NCBI GenBank assembly: GCA_050186725.1 | Contig: JBFWYG010000006.1 | Location: 62,001-126,000 of the forward strand | Length of the DNA: 64,000 nucleotides | From: JADJYF01 sp050186725 | GTDB lineage: Bacteria > Pseudomonadota > Gammaproteobacteria > Ga0077536 | Reading direction: 5' to 3' | In this document: positions 61,250-64,000 of the stretch, piece by piece | How the letters are laid out: every line of letters starts with the position of its first letter | Numbering within the stretch: position 1 is the stretch's first letter | Made by a program: the position numbers and the translations under genes | Notes under the pieces: model-generated | Databases searched by the model: none | Told to the model about the DNA's origin: nothing | What the model saw: only the letters and a program-made list of their open reading frames with translations

Positions 61250-62998
61250 CTACCGCTTCTCCGGCAGCGCGAATGCGATCACCGCGTCGCCGAGCGGGAA
61301 CTTGAACAGCGCATGGCCACCGGCGGCGACGGCCACGTACTGGCGGCCGCCGACGCGGTAGGTGACCGGCGGCGCGTTGACGCCGGCGCCCGCGGCAAAG
61401 CGCCACAGGCGCTGACCGGTCTTGGCATCCACAGCGATGAAGTCGCCGCCGGCCTCGCCGGCGAACACCAGCCCACCGGCCGTCGCCAGCGCGCCGGACA
61501 TGATCGGCGTGTCGGTTTTCAGCTGCCATTGGATCTTGCCGTCCGCCGGGTCGAGCGCGGTCAGCGTGCCGCGACGCGGCAGGTCGTCCTTGAACGACAG
61601 CACCGTGATGTCCTCGCCCGCGGCGTTCTTCTCCAGCGTGTAATGCGTGGCCATGTCGCTCGCCGGCACGTACACCCAGCCGGTCTGCGGGCTGTAGGCC
61701 GAGGGCGGCCAGTTGGCGCCGCCGGCGGCGCCGGGCAGCACGTCGATACCCTCCGGCGTCGCGCGGCGGAACATGGTGGTGTCCTGCGGCACGAAGGCTT
61801 CTGAGCGACGCAGCGGCGAGCCGGTGATGCGATTCAGCACATAGAGCCAGCCCGATTTCGACGCCGCCGCCAGCGCCGGCTGGGGACGGCCGTCGGCGCC
61901 GCGGGTATCCAGCAGCACCGGTGGCGACGAGGCGTCGTAGCCCCACAGATCGTGGGGGACGAGCTGGTGATACCAGCGCAGCGCGCCGGTCTGCACGTCC
62001 AGCGCAACCAAGGACGAGGTGTAGAGATTGTCACCGGGGCGCTTGTGATCTTCGAAGCCCGGCGAGGCGTTGCCGGTGCCGAAGTAGATGAGCCCGTTGC
62101 GTGCATCGATGGAGGGCGTGGAGTAGATCGAGCCGCCGCCGGTCTTCCATGCGTCGCGGTACTTGTCCTGTGCGGCGCGCTCGGCGGGAATGTCGCGCGG
62201 CAGCGCGTCGCCGAAATGGGTCTTGGCGACGAACTCACCCTCCCAGCCCTGCTTCGCGGTGGAGTACCAGCGCCACACGAGATCGCCATTGGTAACGCTG
62301 TAGGCGGAGAGAAACGCGCGCAGGCCGTCGCGCACGCCCTTGCGGCCGAGCACCGAGGCCGAGTCCTTCTCTGCGTCGCCGAGCACCGCGCTGTAGCCGG
62401 TGCCGCTGACGCCGACGAACACCTTGCCGTCGTGCACCACCGGCGCCATGTTGCCGGCGAAGCGCGTGGCGCGATCGAAGGCCTCGTGCTGCGCGGGGTC
62501 GTAGTGGCGCAGCGGCTCGAGGTCCGCCTCATCGCCGGTCATGGGATCGACCACCGGCACGTCCCACAGCGTCTTGCCCGTGGCGGCGTCCAGCGCCAGC
62601 AGGCGCGCGTCGGCGGTGATCATGAAGAGCTTGCCGCCGCTGATGCCGAGCCCGCGATTGTGCGTGCCGCAGCAGAGCTGCTCGGTCGCCATGCGATGGG
62701 TGTAGCGCCATAGTTGTCGCCCCGTGGCGGCGTCGAGCGCGATGACGTGGTTCATCGGCGTGGTGAGATACATCACGCCGTTCACCACCAGCGGGTTGGT
62801 CGGGAAGGTGCCGAGTACGCCGGTCTGGAAGATCCAGGCGGGCGCGAGCTGCGTCACGTTGCCGGTGTCGATGTCGGCGAGCGTGCTGAAGCGCTGGTTG
62901 CCGGCGTCGAGGCCGTAGCTCGGCCAGTCGTCGCTGGCGGCGGCCGTGGCGATGAAGCACCCGCCGAGCAGGGCAAGCAGAGGACGAGTCAGGCGCAT
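61250..62998 (-). CDS. PQQ-dependent quinoprotein dehydrogenase-like protein
   Basis: 582 residues, periplasmic: signal peptide about 1-21 (LLALLGGCFIATAAAS), then an eight-bladed propeller with repeated tryptophan-docking motifs (ALDAATGRQLWRY, ALDAATGKTLWDV, ALDVQTGALRWYHQ, AVDAKTGQRLWRF). The vicinal disulfide of quinoprotein alcohol dehydrogenases is present (Cys109-Cys110, EQLCCGTHNRG). No cytochrome c domain. In methanol dehydrogenase the catalytic Asp is in HDEWDYAG; here the matching text is HDLWGYDAS, so that Asp is Gly353 while Asp355 occupies the position that binds lanthanide in XoxF. ATG 62998 follows GGGGAGG. Confidence 0.88.
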   Translation of the reverse strand: MRLTRPLLALLGGCFIATAAASDDWPSYGLDAGNQRFSTLADIDTGNVTQLAPAWIFQTGVLGTFPTNPLVVNGVMYLTTPMNHVIALDAATGRQLWRYTHRMATEQLCCGTHNRGLGISGGKLFMITADARLLALDAATGKTLWDVPVVDPMTGDEADLEPLRHYDPAQHEAFDRATRFAGNMAPVVHDGKVFVGVSGTGYSAVLGDAEKDSASVLGRKGVRDGLRAFLSAYSVTNGDLVWRWYSTAKQGWEGEFVAKTHFGDALPRDIPAERAAQDKYRDAWKTGGGSIYSTPSIDARNGLIYFGTGNASPGFEDHKRPGDNLYTSSLVALDVQTGALRWYHQLVPHDLWGYDASSPPVLLDTRGADGRPQPALAAASKSGWLYVLNRITGSPLRRSEAFVPQDTTMFRRATPEGIDVLPGAAGGANWPPSAYSPQTGWVYVPASDMATHYTLEKNAAGEDITVLSFKDDLPRRGTLTALDPADGKIQWQLKTDTPIMSGALATAGGLVFAGEAGGDFIAVDAKTGQRLWRFAAGAGVNAPPVTYRVGGRQYVAVAAGGHALFKFPLGDAVIAFALPEKR

Positions 62999-63044
62999 GT
63001 GGACCTCCCCAGGGACCGAGGGGGGCACTGTAGCAGAGACCTCG

Positions 63045-63330
63045 TGTAGGGCCGATTTCAATCGGCCATGGCCGGGTTTCGCGGTTGGGGCCGTGCATGG
63101 CGGGTTGAAACCCGCCCTACAGACCGCCCTTGTAGGGCCGATTTCAATCGGCCATGCACGGCATTCGTGGAAACACTGTGCATGGCGGGTTGACACCCGC
63201 CCTACAGGCCGCCCTTGTAGGCCGATTTCAATCGGCCATGCACGGCATTCGTGGAAACACTGTGCATGGCGGGTTGAAACCCGCCCTACAGGGGTACTGT
63301 GCCGGGTGCAAGTCCGACCTACAATCATGC
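63045..63330. repeat. Three tandem 85-86 bp units of the TGTAGGG palindrome family
   Basis: Units start near 63045, 63131 and 63216. Each contains GGCCGATT-TC-AATCGGCC followed about 30-36 bases later by GGCGGGTT-GA-AACCCGCC and CCCTACA. Units 2 and 3 are nearly identical (one missing G, one A/C change); unit 1 has a different spacer. A diverged copy at about 63308-63330 ends in GTCCGACCTACA. The array fills most of the 357-base divergent gap between the PQQ dehydrogenase and cupin genes; no gene is seen in it. Confidence 0.9.
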
Positions 63331-63355
63331 CATCCGACCGTACGAGGACCCCACC

Positions 63356-63847
63356 ATGCAGACCGCCACCCAGACCGCCACCCAGACCGCCGGCGCCGCG
63401 GCGCCGCTGTTCCGTTACGACACCAGCAACGTGCAGTGGGCGAAGTTCTTCACGCCCGGCACCTGGTACCGCATCCTGAACGTCGATGTCGCGGCCCGCA
63501 CCGCCGACATGCTGGTCAAGTTCGAACCCGACAGCCAGTGCATGTATCACCGCCACGCCTGCTGCACCACGACCATGGTGCTGGAAGGCGAGCTGCGTGT
63601 GCATGAGCAGGTGGCCGGCGGCGAGGTGGTGAAGGTCAAGTCGGCCGGCAGCTACTCGCGCGGCGGCGAAGGCGAGATCCACATCGAGGGCAGCGGCCAC
63701 GAAGACGCGATCATCTTCTTCGGCATGCGTACCGATACCGACGTCATCTACGAGTTGCTGAACGAGGACCTGACGCTGAAGCGCGCGGTGACCGTGCAGG
63801 ACTTCCACGACAACTGGATGAAGTACTGGCCGAACGATCCGCGCTGA
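63356..63847 (+). CDS. Cupin-domain protein
   Basis: 163 residues with one cupin fold. The metal-binding motif 1 is in PDSQCMYHRHACCTTTMVLEGELRVHE (His-x-His and a later Glu, split here as PDSQCMYHRHACC and VLEGELRVHE); motif 2 is less clear (HIEGSGHEDAIIFFGMR). The QTATQTATQTA start is low complexity. ATG 63356 has GAGG 8 bases upstream. Similar cupins include dioxygenase-like and regulator-like proteins of unknown substrate. It is flanked on both sides by members of the palindromic repeat family in opposite orientation. Confidence 0.8.
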   Translation: MQTATQTATQTAGAAAPLFRYDTSNVQWAKFFTPGTWYRILNVDVAARTADMLVKFEPDSQCMYHRHACCTTTMVLEGELRVHEQVAGGEVVKVKSAGSYSRGGEGEIHIEGSGHEDAIIFFGMRTDTDVIYELLNEDLTLKRAVTVQDFHDNWMKYWPNDPR

Positions 63848-63860
63848 GGGCGCCCTGCAC

Positions 63861-63965
63861 GGCCGATTGAAATCGGCCGGGTGACCTTTGTAGGGCGGGT
63901 TTCAACCCGCCATGCACAGCTTGACCTCGCGACGCCGTGCCTGGCCGATTGAAATCGGCCCTACA
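63861..63965. repeat. Three palindromes of the TGTAGGG family after the cupin gene
   Basis: GGCCGATTGAAATCGGCC at 63861-63878, GGCGGGTTTCAACCCGCC with TGTAG upstream at 63889-63911, and GGCCGATTGAAATCGGCC with CCCTACA at 63943-63965. Orientation is inverted relative to the array at 63045, so the cupin gene is bracketed by related elements. The rest of the window to 64000 shows nothing else. Confidence 0.85.
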
Positions 63966-64000
63966 TGTCCCGACCTGGCCTGGACATGCATCGGGCCGTG

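Noticed and set aside
63045..63330. Tandem repeats considered as a CRISPR array
   Set aside because: Only three units, spacers nearly identical between units 2 and 3, repeats internally palindromic, and no cas genes.

Overview
The window is a 64 kb piece of a high-GC chromosome from a gammaproteobacterium, probably from a draft or metagenome assembly: two 100-base runs of N (27234-27333 and 49985-50084) mark scaffold joins of unknown true size. The lineage call rests on gene content: sdhE/ygfX, ygfZ, ubiG-gph, a YbiT-type ABC-F protein, a YbhGFSR-type exporter and an ldtD/mepK pair. I cannot assign a genus. No tRNA, rRNA, CRISPR array or transposase gene was seen.

Layout. 0-2.6 kb: end of ffh and malic enzyme. 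2.9-9.0 kb (minus strand): dsbB, an unknown exported protein and a four-gene ABC exporter. 9.0-14.7 kb (minus): a compact succinate dehydrogenase operon with its maturation factors (SDHAF4-like, sdhC, sdhD, sdhA, sdhB, sdhE, ygfZ, a YheT-like hydrolase), preceded by a good sigma-70 promoter, with ygfX divergent. 15.2-17.4 kb: a squalene/phytoene synthase-like protein, gph and ubiG.

The most distinctive region is 17.5-42.2 kb. A minus-strand operon encodes an FHA-class III nucleotidyl cyclase, a PP2C phosphatase, a 1696-residue membrane Ser/Thr kinase with a C-terminal FGE-like domain on the far side of the membrane, and a second membrane protein ending in an FGE-like domain. Divergent from it runs a two-partner secretion locus: periplasmic prolyl isomerase, TpsB transporter, a 3994-residue repeat-rich TpsA exoprotein, SapC and a small protein. 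I propose a phospho-threonine/cyclic-nucleotide signalling module linked to a giant secreted adhesin. The cytoplasmic tails of the kinase and of its FGE-domain partner carry evenly spaced Thr-x-hydrophobic motifs that could be docking sites for the FHA domain.

42.3-64 kb is mixed metabolism: leuCD, fatty-acid/CoA enzymes (CoA ligase, three crotonase-family proteins, acyl-CoA dehydrogenase, FabL-like SDR), a luciferase-like monooxygenase, ybiT, the peptidoglycan 3-3 crosslink pair ldtD/mepK, a hybrid histidine kinase and LuxR-type regulator, a PEP-CTERM-like protein, a bacteriohemerythrin behind a likely FNR/Anr-type site, a PQQ dehydrogenase and a cupin.

Two families of short palindromic repeats are scattered between genes. 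One (core GGCCGGTT-TC-AACCGGCC) has stem variants with matching changes in both arms. The other (GGGACAGACC hairpins) was seen only between convergent genes.
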